A DNA stretch of 64,000 bases from Actinophytocola sp. (GTDB lineage Bacteria > Actinomycetota > Actinomycetes > Mycobacteriales > Pseudonocardiaceae). The stretch lies in assembly GCF_009379765.1 (NCBI RefSeq), contig NZ_WHTD01000027.1, forward strand, positions 1 through 64,000, in the 5' to 3' direction. The notes beneath the pieces were generated by a model, which saw nothing but the letters and a program-made list of their open reading frames with translations, was not told the origin of the DNA and made no database searches. Every line of letters begins with the position of its first letter. The stretch's first letter is position 1. Positions 27,107 through 37,885 of the stretch are shown one piece after another. A program made the translations under genes and the position numbers.

Positions 27107-28138
27107 GTGCAAGGAAGACCTCAACCGGACGAGCGCCCGACGCTCGAGGATGTCGCCGCCTACGCCGGCGTGTCCCGCTCCACCGCCTCGCGCGCGCTCA
27201 ACGACGACGCCTACGTCAGCTCGAGGTCGCGCGCGAAGGTGCTCGACGCAGCCCGCGACCTCGGCTACTCCCCCAACCAGGCGGCGCGGTCGCTGGTGAC
27301 CAAGCGGACCGGCGCGGTCGCGCTGGTGCTGTCCGAACCGGAGTCCAAGGTGCTGGACGACCCGTACTTCGCGACGATCATGCACGGCACGTACCGGGAG
27401 CTGGCCGCGACCGGCGTGCAGATGCTGCTGATGTTCGTCGACAGCCGCGACGACGTGCCGCGCACGATCCGGTTCCTCGAGGGCGGGCACGTCGACGGGG
27501 CGCTGGTTTTCGCGCCGCACCAAGGAGATCCGCTGCCGACGGCGCTGCGCCTGCTGCGGCTGCCGGTCGTGTACGGCGGCCGGCCGGGCACCGCGCGGCG
27601 CGGCGTGCACGCGGTCGACTTCGACAACCGGGCCGGCGCGCGGCTCGCGGTGCGGCACCTGCTCGACACCGGCCGGCGGCGGATCGGCACGATCACCGGG
27701 ATGCTCGACCACCCTGCGGCGGCCGCGCGGCTGGCGGGCTGGCAGGACGCGCTGGAGGAGGCCGGGCTCGACCCGTCCGGCCTGTCCGAGCCCGGCGACT
27801 TCATGATGCCGAGCGGCGAGGCGGCCACCGCGGCGCTGCTCGCGCGAGCACCGGACCTCGACGGCGTGTTCGCGGCGAGCGACCCGATGGCGGCGGGCGC
27901 GATGCGGGCGCTGCGCGCGGCGGGCCGGACCGTGCCCGAGGACGTGGGCGTGATCGGCTTCGACGACAACCCGACGCTCGCGCCGGCGATGAACCCGCCG
28001 CTCACCTCGGTGCACCAGGACCCGCGTGAGCAGATCCGGCAGATGGTGCGCCGGATGATGGCCCTGCTCGCCGGCGAGGCGGTCCGCCCGGAGACCACGG
28101 TCCTGCCGGTGACCCTGGCGATCCGCGACTCGGCCTAG
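27107..28138 (+). CDS. cebR: LacI-family repressor of cello-oligosaccharide use (CebR-like)
   Basis: The 343-residue protein has a LacI HTH (residues 11-60: TLEDVAAYAGVSRSTASRAL, then NDDAYVS) with a hinge helix in SPNQAARSLVT. A periplasmic-binding-like effector domain follows (VIGFDDNPTLAPAMNPPLTSV). In Streptomyces, cellobiose or cellotriose releases CebR from its box. The GTG at 27107 has no Shine-Dalgarno sequence. TACACT 6 bases upstream suggests a leaderless mRNA. It is divergent from cebE, with one operator near each start. Confidence 0.9.
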   Translation: MQGRPQPDERPTLEDVAAYAGVSRSTASRALNDDAYVSSRSRAKVLDAARDLGYSPNQAARSLVTKRTGAVALVLSEPESKVLDDPYFATIMHGTYRELAATGVQMLLMFVDSRDDVPRTIRFLEGGHVDGALVFAPHQGDPLPTALRLLRLPVVYGGRPGTARRGVHAVDFDNRAGARLAVRHLLDTGRRRIGTITGMLDHPAAAARLAGWQDALEEAGLDPSGLSEPGDFMMPSGEAATAALLARAPDLDGVFAASDPMAAGAMRALRAAGRTVPEDVGVIGFDDNPTLAPAMNPPLTSVHQDPREQIRQMVRRMMALLAGEAVRPETTVLPVTLAIRDSA

Positions 28139-28196
28139 TGTCCTGAGTCGGAGATTCGACACCACCTCCGGCGCCCGCGCGGCGCCTGGCGGCGTT

Positions 28197-28238
28197 GGCG
28201 GAAAGCCCGAGTACGACCCGGTACGAGGACTTCCCGCC
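28197..28238. repeat. Imperfect stem-loop element at the break of a permease gene
   Basis: The arms 28197-28214 and 28221-28238 match at 14 of 18 positions around a 6-base loop. Before it, 28139-28196 carries GGCGCC repeats and no coding sense. The element stands where the remaining part of the permease coding sequence should be. It could be the end of an inserted repeat (MITE-like) or the scar of a deletion. Confidence 0.55.
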
Positions 28239-28462
28239 GCCTTGCCAGCCACCACGCGGATCGCGCCGCTGATCAGCACGCCGATCACCAGGAACGGCAG
28301 CGCCTGCACGCACACCGCCACGAACACGGTCGCGCCCGTCCGCAGCGCCGGTACGTCGAGGACGCTCGCGAGCGAGCTCCGCGCCAACAGCGCCACGACC
28401 AGCACCACGCACAGGACCTCGAGCGACGTGACCCGCCACCGCGGGACCGCCTCGGAGCTCAT
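28239..28462 (-). pseudogene. Truncated DUF318-type permease, N-terminal fragment
   Basis: The ATG at 28462 begins a 72-residue stretch with two hydrophobic segments, ending CVQALPFLVIGVLISGAIRV. This is the start of a DUF318/UPF0718 permease, whose usual length is about 300-350 residues. Homology then stops at the stem-loop at 28197-28238, and the following frame is low-complexity. The rest of the gene is absent, as cebR begins to occupy the opposite strand at 28138. It follows the 28470 gene by 7 bases and was probably in that operon. Confidence 0.65.
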
Positions 28463-28469
28463 TCCGTGC

Positions 28470-28904
28470 TCACTCCGAGGTCTGCTCGCCGACCTCGCCC
28501 AGCAGCTCGGTCCGCAGCTGGGAGGCGGTCGACACGACGAGCATCAGAAGCGTGCCGAGCGCGGCGGCCTCGACCCCGTCGGCGGGAAACGCGTAGCGCA
28601 GCGTGACGTCCATGCCGTCGTCGGTGTGCACGACCCCCAGCGTGCCGAAGAGCCCCTGGCCGGCACGCTCGGCGGCGGACGCGGCGAGCTTCGGGTCGTC
28701 GGGCAGGTCCCACGCGACCACGCAGGTGAGGCTGAGCACCGTGAGCCCCTCGGCGAGCTGCATCGCCTGCACGGCGCACGGCACGTCAACGTGCCGGAAG
28801 CTCAGCGCGCCGTCGTCGTCCACGTGCACGTCGTGGAACTGCTCCAGCGCCACGCGTGCCTTGGTGAGCAGATCACCGGTGGTCAACGCCTCCTGCTCGG
28901 TCAT
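28470..28904 (-). CDS. Conserved actinobacterial protein, YbjN/CesT-like fold suspected
   Basis: This 144-residue protein sits directly downstream of uppS. The mycobacterial gene in this place (Rv2360c) has the same size. Secondary structure reads alpha-beta-beta-beta-alpha, with VDDDGALSFRHVDVP and GMDVTLRYAFPAD as strands. This recalls bacterial secretion-chaperone-like (YbjN) domains, but I am not sure. The ATG at 28904 overlaps the stop of the 54-residue gene upstream (ATGA) and follows GGGAGGCGG. The function is unknown. Confidence 0.75.
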   Translation of the reverse strand: MTEQEALTTGDLLTKARVALEQFHDVHVDDDGALSFRHVDVPCAVQAMQLAEGLTVLSLTCVVAWDLPDDPKLAASAAERAGQGLFGTLGVVHTDDGMDVTLRYAFPADGVEAAALGTLLMLVVSTASQLRTELLGEVGEQTSE

Positions 28905-29065
28905 GACTGTTCCGCCTCCCCGGAGTTGAATGTGTTGGTCGCGTTGGGGAACGGAGGGTTCTGTTTGGTCACGTGCTGGTGGCTAGCTTGCGTCACGTTC
29001 CCCTGAGGTGCGGCTGCGTTGTTCTCGGCCTGGGGTGACCTCGCGGTTGCCTCGGGGGGTGTCAT
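28901..29065 (-). CDS. Small Asn/Gln-rich protein between uppS and the YbjN-like gene
   Basis: This 54-residue frame (start [12 protein letters not shown]) is rich in Asn, Gln, Ala and Pro. It has no hydrophobic segment and no Cys, so it is probably disordered. Its ATG overlaps the uppS stop by four bases (29062-29065), and its stop overlaps the next ATG by four bases (28901-28904). This double coupling is the main evidence that it is translated. No ribosome site is visible, so reinitiation after uppS would be needed. Confidence 0.55.
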   Translation of the reverse strand: MTPPEATARSPQAENNAAAPQGNVTQASHQHVTKQNPPFPNATNTFNSGEAEQS

Positions 29066-29919
29066 GCTTCTCCTTGCTGGTGGGGGTCGGTGGTCGGCTC
29101 GGCCGCCGCGTCGATGGCGCTGCCGAAGCGCCGGTCCCGCCGGGCGAACTGCTCGCAGGCGCGCCAGAGGTCGCGCCGGTCGAAGTCCGGCCACAGGATG
29201 TCCTGGAAGACCAGCTCAGCGTAGGCGGACTGCCACAGCATGAAGTTGGAGGTCCGCTGCTCGCCCGATGGCCGGATGAACAGGTCCACGTCCGGCATCT
29301 CGGGCTGGTACAGGTACCGGGCGATCGTGCGGTCGCTGACCTTCTCCGGGTTGATCTTGCCAGCGGCGGCCAGCCGGGCGATCTCCCGGGCGGCGTCGCC
29401 GATCTCCGCGCGGCCGCCGTAGTTGATGCACATCGCGAGGTTGAGCGCGGTGTTGTCGACCGTGCGCCGCTCGGCGGACTCGAGCTCGCTGATGACGCTG
29501 CGCCACAGCCGCGGGCGGCGGCCGGCCCAGCGGACCCGCACCCCCATCGCGTCGAGCTCGTCGGTGCGGTCGCGGATGACGTCGCGGGAGAAGCCCATGA
29601 GGAACCGGACCTCCTCGGGGCTGCGCCGCCAGTTCTCGGTGGAGAACGCGTAGAGCGAGAGCCACCTGACGCCGAGCTCGATGCACCCGCGCGCGACCTC
29701 GACGACGACCGCCTCGCCGCGCTTGTGGCCCTCGACGCGGGTGAGGCCCCGCTGGTTGTCCCACCGGCCGTTGCCGTCCATGACGATGGCCACGTGCTTG
29801 GGCACGAGGTCCGCGGGGATCGCCGGCGGGCGCGCGCCGGACGGGTGCGGTTCGGGCGGCTCGATGGTCTTTCGCGCCGCCTGTTTTGTCTCCGTGGTGC
29901 TGGCTCGTCGCCGGAGCAA
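29062..29919 (-). CDS. uppS: Isoprenyl diphosphate synthase (UppS family)
   Basis: This 285-residue cis-prenyltransferase makes the polyprenyl diphosphate carrier for cell-wall synthesis by adding isopentenyl diphosphate units. Catalytic D48 is in VMDGNGRW. Further family motifs are [26 protein letters not shown] and [19 protein letters not shown]. It matches the position of mycobacterial Rv2361c, next to recO. The TTG at 29919 follows GGAGGA by 5 bases and is preferred, since no ATG or GTG gives a better fit. Confidence 0.94.
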   Translation of the reverse strand: MLRRRASTTETKQAARKTIEPPEPHPSGARPPAIPADLVPKHVAIVMDGNGRWDNQRGLTRVEGHKRGEAVVVEVARGCIELGVRWLSLYAFSTENWRRSPEEVRFLMGFSRDVIRDRTDELDAMGVRVRWAGRRPRLWRSVISELESAERRTVDNTALNLAMCINYGGRAEIGDAAREIARLAAAGKINPEKVSDRTIARYLYQPEMPDVDLFIRPSGEQRTSNFMLWQSAYAELVFQDILWPDFDRRDLWRACEQFARRDRRFGSAIDAAAEPTTDPHQQGEA

Positions 29920-29955
29920 GGCCGTCCTCCAGGGTCGGGACTTACGGGCCCGACC

Positions 29956-30705
29956 CTACTGACCGCTGGGGACACCCTTGCGCTCCACCAGCGGCAGGGA
30001 GCGGAGCTGGCGTTCGAGGTGCCACTGGAGCAGGGCGGCGATCAGGCCGCTGCCCTCGCGGCGGGCGGCGGCGGTGGACGCCTCGGCGACGTCCCAGGTG
30101 CCGGTGGCGAGCGCGGCCATGAGGGCCAGCGTGTCCTGGGCGGGGACCGCGGAGCCTGCCGGGCGGCAGCGCGGGCAGACCGAGCCGCCGGCCTGGACGG
30201 AGAACGACTTGTGCGGCCCCGGCTCGTTGCAGCGGGCGCACTCGAGGACCGCGGGGGCCCAGCCGGCGAAGGCCATGGCCCGCATGAGGAACGCGTCGAG
30301 CACGAGCGGGGCGTCGCGCTGCCCGTCGGCGAGGGCCCGCAGCGCGCCGGCGACGAGGAGGTACAGGCGCAGCACCGGCTCGCCCTCCTCCGGGCAGAGG
30401 CGGTCGGCCGTCTCGAGGACCGCGCAGCCCGCGGTGTAGCGCCGGTAGTCGGACATGATCCCGGCGCCGAACGCGTCGAGGGTCTGCACCTGGGTGATGA
30501 TGTCGAGCGTGCGGCCGGTGTAGAACTGCACGTCGATGTGCGCGAACGGCTCCACCCGCGCACCGAAGCGGGAGGTGGTGCGCCGCACGCCCTTGGCCAC
30601 CGCGCGGACCTTGCCGTGCTTGCGGGTGACGAGCGTGATGATGCGGTCGGCCTCGCCGAGCTTCTGTACGCGCAGCACCACTCCGGTGTCGCGGTAGAGG
30701 CTCAC
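29956..30705 (-). CDS. recO: DNA repair protein RecO
   Basis: This 249-residue RecFOR-pathway protein has an N-terminal OB fold (VSLYRDTGVVLRVQKLGEAD, then RIITLVTRKHGK). A helical domain with a zinc site follows (CARC...CPRC, about residues 165-195). It anneals ssDNA and helps load RecA at gaps. The GTG at 30705 is preferred over an open upstream extension. It lies 36 bases upstream of uppS in the same direction. Confidence 0.92.
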   Translation of the reverse strand: MSLYRDTGVVLRVQKLGEADRIITLVTRKHGKVRAVAKGVRRTTSRFGARVEPFAHIDVQFYTGRTLDIITQVQTLDAFGAGIMSDYRRYTAGCAVLETADRLCPEEGEPVLRLYLLVAGALRALADGQRDAPLVLDAFLMRAMAFAGWAPAVLECARCNEPGPHKSFSVQAGGSVCPRCRPAGSAVPAQDTLALMAALATGTWDVAEASTAAARREGSGLIAALLQWHLERQLRSLPLVERKGVPSGQ

Positions 30706-30769
30706 CCGGTAATGGTCGCATTCCCTGCCGACAGTTTCGTGCCCGACACGGTGTGGTGGGATCAGTCGC

Positions 30770-31465
30770 GTGATGTCGGTTTCGGGACCTTTGCTCGGCA
30801 AGCTCATCGTGACGCCGCGCCCACTGTTCGACTACCGGAACATGTTCCTGCTGACGGACGAGGAGCTGGTCGCCGGCCCGATCCTCGACTGCCCGGCCGG
30901 GGCGTCGCCGTTCGGCGCGCAGGTCCGGGCCCGTGGCGGGAAGGCGGTGAGCGTCGACCCGATCTACGGGCCGCGCACGGCGGTCGAGTCACGGGTCGCG
31001 GCGGACCTCGCGCACGTGCACCAGTGGCTGGCCGCCGGGCCGGTCGGGCTGGACTGGTCGTATCTCGGGTCGGCGGACGCGATGCTGCGGGCGTTCGAGG
31101 TGTCCGCGGACTTCTTCCTCGCCGACTACGCGGAGGGCGGCCCGAACTACGTCGCGGCCGGCCTGCCGGCGCTGCCCTTCGCCGACGGCGAGTTCGGGTT
31201 GACGCTGAGCAGCCACCTGCTGTTCACGTACCCGGAGTACGTCAGCCACGACCAGCACGTGTCGTTCCTGCTGGAGATGGCGCGCGTGACGTCCGGCGAG
31301 GTCCGGGTGTGCCCCGTCGCCGACCCGGCGGGCGTGCCGTACCCGCGGCTGGACGAGGTCCGGACGGAGCTGGCGTCGCACGGCGTGTCGACCGAGCTGC
31401 GCCAGGCGAACTCGGCCTACAGCAAGGGCGGCGACGACATGCTGGTCTGCCGGCGGATCCCGTGA
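30770..31465 (+). CDS. SAM-methyltransferase-like hypothetical protein
   Basis: This 231-residue protein has a Rossmann-type motif: ILDCPAGASPFGAQVRARGG followed by VDPIYG. LPFADGEFGLTLSSHLLF comes later, where methyltransferases carry the post-I and motif-II segments. The substrate is unknown. GTG at 30770 and ATG at 30773 are adjacent, and no ribosome site is present. The gene is divergent from recO and convergent with the gene at 31500. Confidence 0.75.
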   Translation: MMSVSGPLLGKLIVTPRPLFDYRNMFLLTDEELVAGPILDCPAGASPFGAQVRARGGKAVSVDPIYGPRTAVESRVAADLAHVHQWLAAGPVGLDWSYLGSADAMLRAFEVSADFFLADYAEGGPNYVAAGLPALPFADGEFGLTLSSHLLFTYPEYVSHDQHVSFLLEMARVTSGEVRVCPVADPAGVPYPRLDEVRTELASHGVSTELRQANSAYSKGGDDMLVCRRIP

Positions 31466-31499
31466 GCGAGCGTGCGAGCGAACCGATGTCACAGGGCGC

Positions 31500-32525
31500 C
31501 TACGCGATCCCCAGGCGCAGGATCGCCTCGGCGAACCGCTCCTTCTCGTCGCCCTCGTAGGTCCACGGCAGACTCGACGGCCGCTCGTTGGTGCGGGACA
31601 GGTGCCACCGCGCCCGCGCGTCGTCGCCGATCGCCAGCATGGTCCAGCCGAACACGTTGTGCGCCACGACCGAGTACGGGTGCGGCCCGGCCGTCGTCGA
31701 CCACTTCCGCTCGGCCACGCCGACCTCCGCCGTGACCTCCGGACTGAAGTAGTTCATGAGCAGCGATATCGCCGCCGCCTCGTCTCCGCGTTCCAGGTGC
31801 CTCATCATCTCGGCGAGCCGGAACTCGGCGTGCGCGATCGGCAGGATCGCGGTCAGCGGGTTTCCCGGTGGCGCAGTCGTGGCGGCATCGCGGGCGAACT
31901 CGAACATCTCCTCGTGCGACCCGCCCCACTTGGCCGCCAGCGCCTGAAGCCGCAAGGTGTGCGCGTGGAAGTGCGTGGGGCGGCGCTGGATCACGTTCCG
32001 CCACAAGGAGTCCTCCTCGTCCCGGCCGAGCTGCATGCCGCGGGCGTAGGTCAGGAGACTCGCCCACGGCGTCGGGTCCTCCGGCACCAGGTCGGCCGCG
32101 GCGAGGAGCGGGTCCCGCGCGTGCCGCAACGTGGCGTGGAAGAGCCTGAAGCGGTCCTCGCCGACCTCCTTCGCCACGGAGTCGCCGCGGATCCGCCACG
32201 CCTCCACGATCAGCGTCGTCCCCATCCAGACCAGGATGTCGGCCGCGTCGGCGCGGGGAAGCTGTTCGGAGAACAGCCCGGCGATCGCGTCGGACTGGCC
32301 CACCGCGGCCTCACCGAGCGCCTCCCCCCGCAGGCTGCGCAGCTCGTGGTCGTCCCTGGTCTCCCTGAGCAGGGCGAGCCCAGCGGCGAGGTGACCGTCG
32401 CGGACCGCGGCCACGCCGGCATCCAACGCGATGTCGTTCCAGCAGCGGTCGCCGGTCAGCCGCGCCACGACCTCGTCGACGGCCGCCTGCTGCTTGGTCT
32501 TGTTGCCACGCCCCCAGAGCTTCAC
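31500..32525 (-). CDS. Helical-repeat (TPR-like) hypothetical protein
   Basis: This 341-residue protein is almost wholly alpha-helical, with repeated helix pairs of 35-40 residues. The segments around ADLVPEDPTPWASLLTYARG and HFHAHTLRLQALAAKWGGS resemble TPR motifs. No signal peptide or membrane segment is seen. The ATG at 32525 gives MKLWGRGNKTKQQ. It lies 44 bases downstream of era in the same direction. The function is unknown, and TPR proteins usually bind other proteins. Confidence 0.7.
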   Translation of the reverse strand: MKLWGRGNKTKQQAAVDEVVARLTGDRCWNDIALDAGVAAVRDGHLAAGLALLRETRDDHELRSLRGEALGEAAVGQSDAIAGLFSEQLPRADAADILVWMGTTLIVEAWRIRGDSVAKEVGEDRFRLFHATLRHARDPLLAAADLVPEDPTPWASLLTYARGMQLGRDEEDSLWRNVIQRRPTHFHAHTLRLQALAAKWGGSHEEMFEFARDAATTAPPGNPLTAILPIAHAEFRLAEMMRHLERGDEAAAISLLMNYFSPEVTAEVGVAERKWSTTAGPHPYSVVAHNVFGWTMLAIGDDARARWHLSRTNERPSSLPWTYEGDEKERFAEAILRLGIA

Positions 32526-32569
32526 GGGGCGGAGTGTAGGCGTTCGGCCCGCCCGCGAGGGCGTCGCTA

Positions 32570-33478
32570 CTAGAAACCCAGTCGGCGCAGCTGTTTCGGG
32601 TCACGCTGCCAGTCCTTGGCCACCTTCACGTGCAGGTGCAGGTAGATCTTGCTCCCCAGCAACGCGGCGATCTGGCGTCGGGCCGTCGAGCCGACGGTGC
32701 GCAGGCGCTCGCCCTTGTGGCCCAACACGATGCCCTTCTGGCTGTCGCGCTCCACGAAGAGGTTCGCGTAGATGTCGAGCAGGTCATCCCGGTCCTCGCG
32801 GGGGACGATCTCCTCCACGGTCACCGCGATCGAGTGCGGCAGCTCGTCGCGGACGCCTTCCAGCGCGGCCTCGCGGATCAGCTCGGCGATCAGGACCTGC
32901 TCCGGCTCGTCGGTCAGCTCGCCGTCCGGATACAGCCGCGGGCCCTCGGGGAGCTTGCCCACCAGCACGTCGGCCAAGGCGTCGACCTGGAAGTCGTCCA
33001 CTGCGGACACCGGGATCAGCTCGGCGAACTCCATCACGTCCTGGAGCGCCATCAGCTGGTCGGCTATCTGCTGGCGGGACACCAGGTCCGTCTTCGTGAC
33101 CACGCCGACCACCGGGGTGTGCCGGGACAGCTTCACCAGCTCGGCCGCGATGAACTTGTCGCCAGGCCCGATCTTCTCGTCGGCCGGCACGCAGAGCCCG
33201 ACGACGTCCACTTCGGACCACGTCGCCCGCACGACGTCGTTGAGCCGCTGACCCAGCAGCGTTCGCGGCCGGTGCAGGCCCGGCGTGTCCACGATGATCA
33301 GCTGCGCGTCGGCACGTTGCACGATGCCTCGGATGGCGTGCCGGGTGGTCTGCGGCTTGCTGGAGGTGATCGCGACCTTCGACCCGACCAGCGCGTTCGT
33401 CAGCGTCGACTTTCCCGTGTTGGGGCGGCCCACGAAACAGGCGAAGCCCGAGCGGTGCCGAACGTCCGGTGTGGTCAT
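32570..33478 (-). CDS. era: GTPase Era
   Basis: This 302-residue ribosome-assembly GTPase binds the 3' end of 16S rRNA. The G domain has G1 GRPNTGKS (17-24), G3 DTPG (64-67) and G4 as TKTD (128-131) in place of the usual NKxD. The C-terminal KH domain includes GIVLGHKGERLRTVGSTARR. Its ATG overlaps the stop of the preceding gene by four bases (33475-33478). It belongs to the long minus-strand block from dnaJ to uppS, in the order seen in mycobacteria. Confidence 0.95.
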   Translation of the reverse strand: MTTPDVRHRSGFACFVGRPNTGKSTLTNALVGSKVAITSSKPQTTRHAIRGIVQRADAQLIIVDTPGLHRPRTLLGQRLNDVVRATWSEVDVVGLCVPADEKIGPGDKFIAAELVKLSRHTPVVGVVTKTDLVSRQQIADQLMALQDVMEFAELIPVSAVDDFQVDALADVLVGKLPEGPRLYPDGELTDEPEQVLIAELIREAALEGVRDELPHSIAVTVEEIVPREDRDDLLDIYANLFVERDSQKGIVLGHKGERLRTVGSTARRQIAALLGSKIYLHLHVKVAKDWQRDPKQLRRLGF

Positions 33479-33822
33479 CGGTCCATTGTCGTCCGCGGTC
33501 CGCGCAGGGTGCCCGACGGGTCGGCCAGCAGCACCGGCGCCTCCTTGCCGAGGTCGGCGACCGCGGCGGCCGAGTCGGCGTCCACCGACGACGACTCGGT
33601 GACCACGACGGCCGCCTCCAGACCGGCGGCGCCGGAGGAGACCGCCGCCGCCACCGCCGCCTGCAACGCGGTGAGCGACAGCGACGGCAACGCGACCGTG
33701 CCCGCGAGGTAGGTCCGCCCGTCGAGGTCGCGGACCGCGGCGCCCTCGGCCGCGCCGGTGCGTACCCGCACCGACCTGGCCAGGGTGATCAGCTTCGCGT
33801 CCTCGGGGTCCAGGTCAGGCAC
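33475..33822 (-). CDS. Cytidine-deaminase-fold protein without zinc ligands
   Basis: This 115-residue protein lies between the CNNM gene and era, where mycobacteria have a gene (Rv2365c) annotated as cytidine-deaminase-like. The sequence keeps the small alpha/beta pattern (RTYLAGTVALPSLSLTALQA). It contains no Cys and no His at all, so it cannot bind the deaminase zinc. A structural or regulatory role is likelier. The GTG at 33822 has AGGAG 8 bases upstream and overlaps the CNNM stop by 8 bases. A GTG at 33831 is the alternative. Confidence 0.75.
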   Translation of the reverse strand: MPDLDPEDAKLITLARSVRVRTGAAEGAAVRDLDGRTYLAGTVALPSLSLTALQAAVAAAVSSGAAGLEAAVVVTESSSVDADSAAAVADLGKEAPVLLADPSGTLRGPRTTMDR

Positions 33823-35149
33823 GCTCGGCACTCCTCTCGTCCTCGTTCTCGGTGGCCGCGGCGGTCGCCGGCGGCACGCAGCGGACCACGACCGACGTGA
33901 TGCGCATCCGGCCGCGACCGTCCTTGCCGCCCTCGGCGCGCAGCCGCAGGCCGGCGATCTCGGCCTCCGTGCCGGGCAGCGGCACCCGGCCGAGCCGCTG
34001 CGCGAGCAGGCCGCCGACGGTCTCCACGTCGTGGTCGTCCAGCTCGACGCCGAACAGCTCGCCCAGGTCCTCGACCGGCAGCCGCGAGCTGACCCGGATG
34101 GCGCCGTCCTCGAGGTGGTCGATCGGCGGGCGGTCGTCGGTGTCGGACTCGTCGGTGATCTCGCCGACGATCTCCTCCAGGATGTCCTCGATGGTGAGCA
34201 GGCCCGCCGTGCCGCCGTACTCGTCGACCGCGATGGCCAGGTGGTTGCGCGACACCTGCATCTCCCGGAGCAGGTCGTCGAGCCGCTTGGTGTCGGGCAC
34301 GAACGTGGCCTCCCCCATCAGCTCGCCGACCGTGCGCGCCAGGTCGCCCCGGCCGTTCGGGGGTGCCTCCATCGAGGCCTTCACCAGGTCCTTGAGGTTC
34401 ACCACGCCCACGATCTCGTCGACGCTCTCGCCGATGACCGGCAGCCGGGTGTAGCCGGTGCGCAGCGACAGCGCGAGTGCCTGGCGCACGGACTTGGTCT
34501 GCTCGATCCACACCATCTCGGTGCGCGGCACCATCACCTCGCGGGCGATCGTGCCGCGCAGCTCGAACACCGAGTGGATCATCTCGCGCTCGTCGGCGTC
34601 GACGACGCCGCTCTCCTGGGCCATGTCGACGAGCTCGCGCAGCTCGACCTCGGAGGAGAACGGGCCCTCGCGGAAGCCCTGACCGGGGGTGATGGCGTTA
34701 CCGACGACGATGAGGAACCGGGACAGCGGGCCGAGCACGGTGCCGAGCGCGCGCACCGGCCCGGCCGCGATGAGCCCGACCGCGTACGGGTGCTGCCGGC
34801 CCAGGGTCCGCGGCCCCACCCCGACCAGCACGTACGACACGACGATCATGCCGACCGCCGCGATGAGCCCGGCGAGCCAGTCGGAGGCGATGAGCCGCAC
34901 GCACGCCACGGTGACCAGCACCGTGGCCGCGAGCTCGCAGCCCAGCCGCAGCAGCAACAGCAGGTTGATGTGCCGCGGCCGGTCGGCGACCAGGGCGAGG
35001 AGCTGCCGGGCGCCCGCGCGGCGGCCGCGGACCAGGCCCTCGACGCGGGCCCGGGACACCGCGGACAACGCCGCGTCCGCGCACGCGAACAGCCCCGCCG
35101 CGACCACCAGCAACACCGCGATGACCAGTAGTCCGACCGAGTTCGACAC
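33815..35149 (-). CDS. CNNM/CorC-type membrane protein with CBS domains
   Basis: The 444-residue protein has a DUF21/CNNM transmembrane domain (four hydrophobic segments in residues 5-145). A paired CBS module follows (about 205-335, with MVPRTEMVWI and GTAGLLTIEDILEEIVGEI). The end is a CorC/HlyC domain. Relatives take part in magnesium/cobalt efflux and are often mislabelled as haemolysins. The GTG at 35149 follows GGGGGA. It comes 16 bases after ybeY and overlaps the next gene. Confidence 0.9.
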   Translation of the reverse strand: MSNSVGLLVIAVLLVVAAGLFACADAALSAVSRARVEGLVRGRRAGARQLLALVADRPRHINLLLLLRLGCELAATVLVTVACVRLIASDWLAGLIAAVGMIVVSYVLVGVGPRTLGRQHPYAVGLIAAGPVRALGTVLGPLSRFLIVVGNAITPGQGFREGPFSSEVELRELVDMAQESGVVDADEREMIHSVFELRGTIAREVMVPRTEMVWIEQTKSVRQALALSLRTGYTRLPVIGESVDEIVGVVNLKDLVKASMEAPPNGRGDLARTVGELMGEATFVPDTKRLDDLLREMQVSRNHLAIAVDEYGGTAGLLTIEDILEEIVGEITDESDTDDRPPIDHLEDGAIRVSSRLPVEDLGELFGVELDDHDVETVGGLLAQRLGRVPLPGTEAEIAGLRLRAEGGKDGRGRMRITSVVVRCVPPATAAATENEDERSAERA

Positions 35150-35165
35150 CGCTTCCCCCGAGGAG

Positions 35166-35741
35166 CTAGTCGGCCGGTTCGTCCGGCTTCGGCGTGGTTG
35201 GCGCCGGTTCCGGGCCCGCGAGGCCCACGGCGCCGAGCAGTTTGTCGTCCTCGCGGCGTTGTGCCGCGCGGCGCTGGGCCGCGGCCCGCTCGGTCTTGAA
35301 GTCGGCGAGGATGCGCTTCTGCAGCGTGAACATCTCACGTTCCTCGGCGGGCTCCGAGTGATCGTAGCCGAGCAGGTGCAGCACCCCGTGCACGGTGAGC
35401 AGGTGCAGCTCGTCCATGAGGCCGTGACCGGCCTTGTGTGCCTGGTCGCGGGCGAACCGCGGGCACAGCACCAGGTCACCGAGCAGCGTCGGCCCCGGGT
35501 CGGGCGCGTCGGGCCGCCGCGCCGAGTCGAGCTCGTCCATGGGGAAGGCCATGACGTCGGTGGGGCCCGGCAGGTCGAGGTAGCGCTCGTGCAGGTCGGC
35601 CATCACGTCGAGGCCGACGAGCAGCACGGACAGCTCGGCGAGGCGGCTGACCTGCATACGGTCGAGCGCGAACCGGGCGGCGGCGACGATCGACGGCTCG
35701 TCAACCGCCACACCCGACTCGTTGGCGATCTCGATACTCAT
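35166..35741 (-). CDS. ybeY: Endoribonuclease YbeY (rRNA maturation factor)
   Basis: This 191-residue metalloprotein acts in 16S rRNA processing and ribosome quality control. The zinc site is H118, H122 and H128 in [21 protein letters not shown] and LLGDLVLCP are also typical. The C-terminal 45 residues are a charged, Pro-rich tail beyond the usual fold. The ATG at 35741 comes 3 bases after the phoH stop, so the two are co-transcribed, as in mycobacteria. Confidence 0.95.
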   Translation of the reverse strand: MSIEIANESGVAVDEPSIVAAARFALDRMQVSRLAELSVLLVGLDVMADLHERYLDLPGPTDVMAFPMDELDSARRPDAPDPGPTLLGDLVLCPRFARDQAHKAGHGLMDELHLLTVHGVLHLLGYDHSEPAEEREMFTLQKRILADFKTERAAAQRRAAQRREDDKLLGAVGLAGPEPAPTTPKPDEPAD

Positions 35742-35744
35742 GCC

Positions 35745-37778
<2,034 letters not shown>

Positions 37779-37885
37779 GTGCTCTCGGTCCTGCCTTCTG
37801 CGCCCGATGCGCCCACTCGTCGATGTCTGACGTCGTTGATGCTAGTCGCCCGCACCGACAGTGCGCATCGACGTTGCCGCACCGC

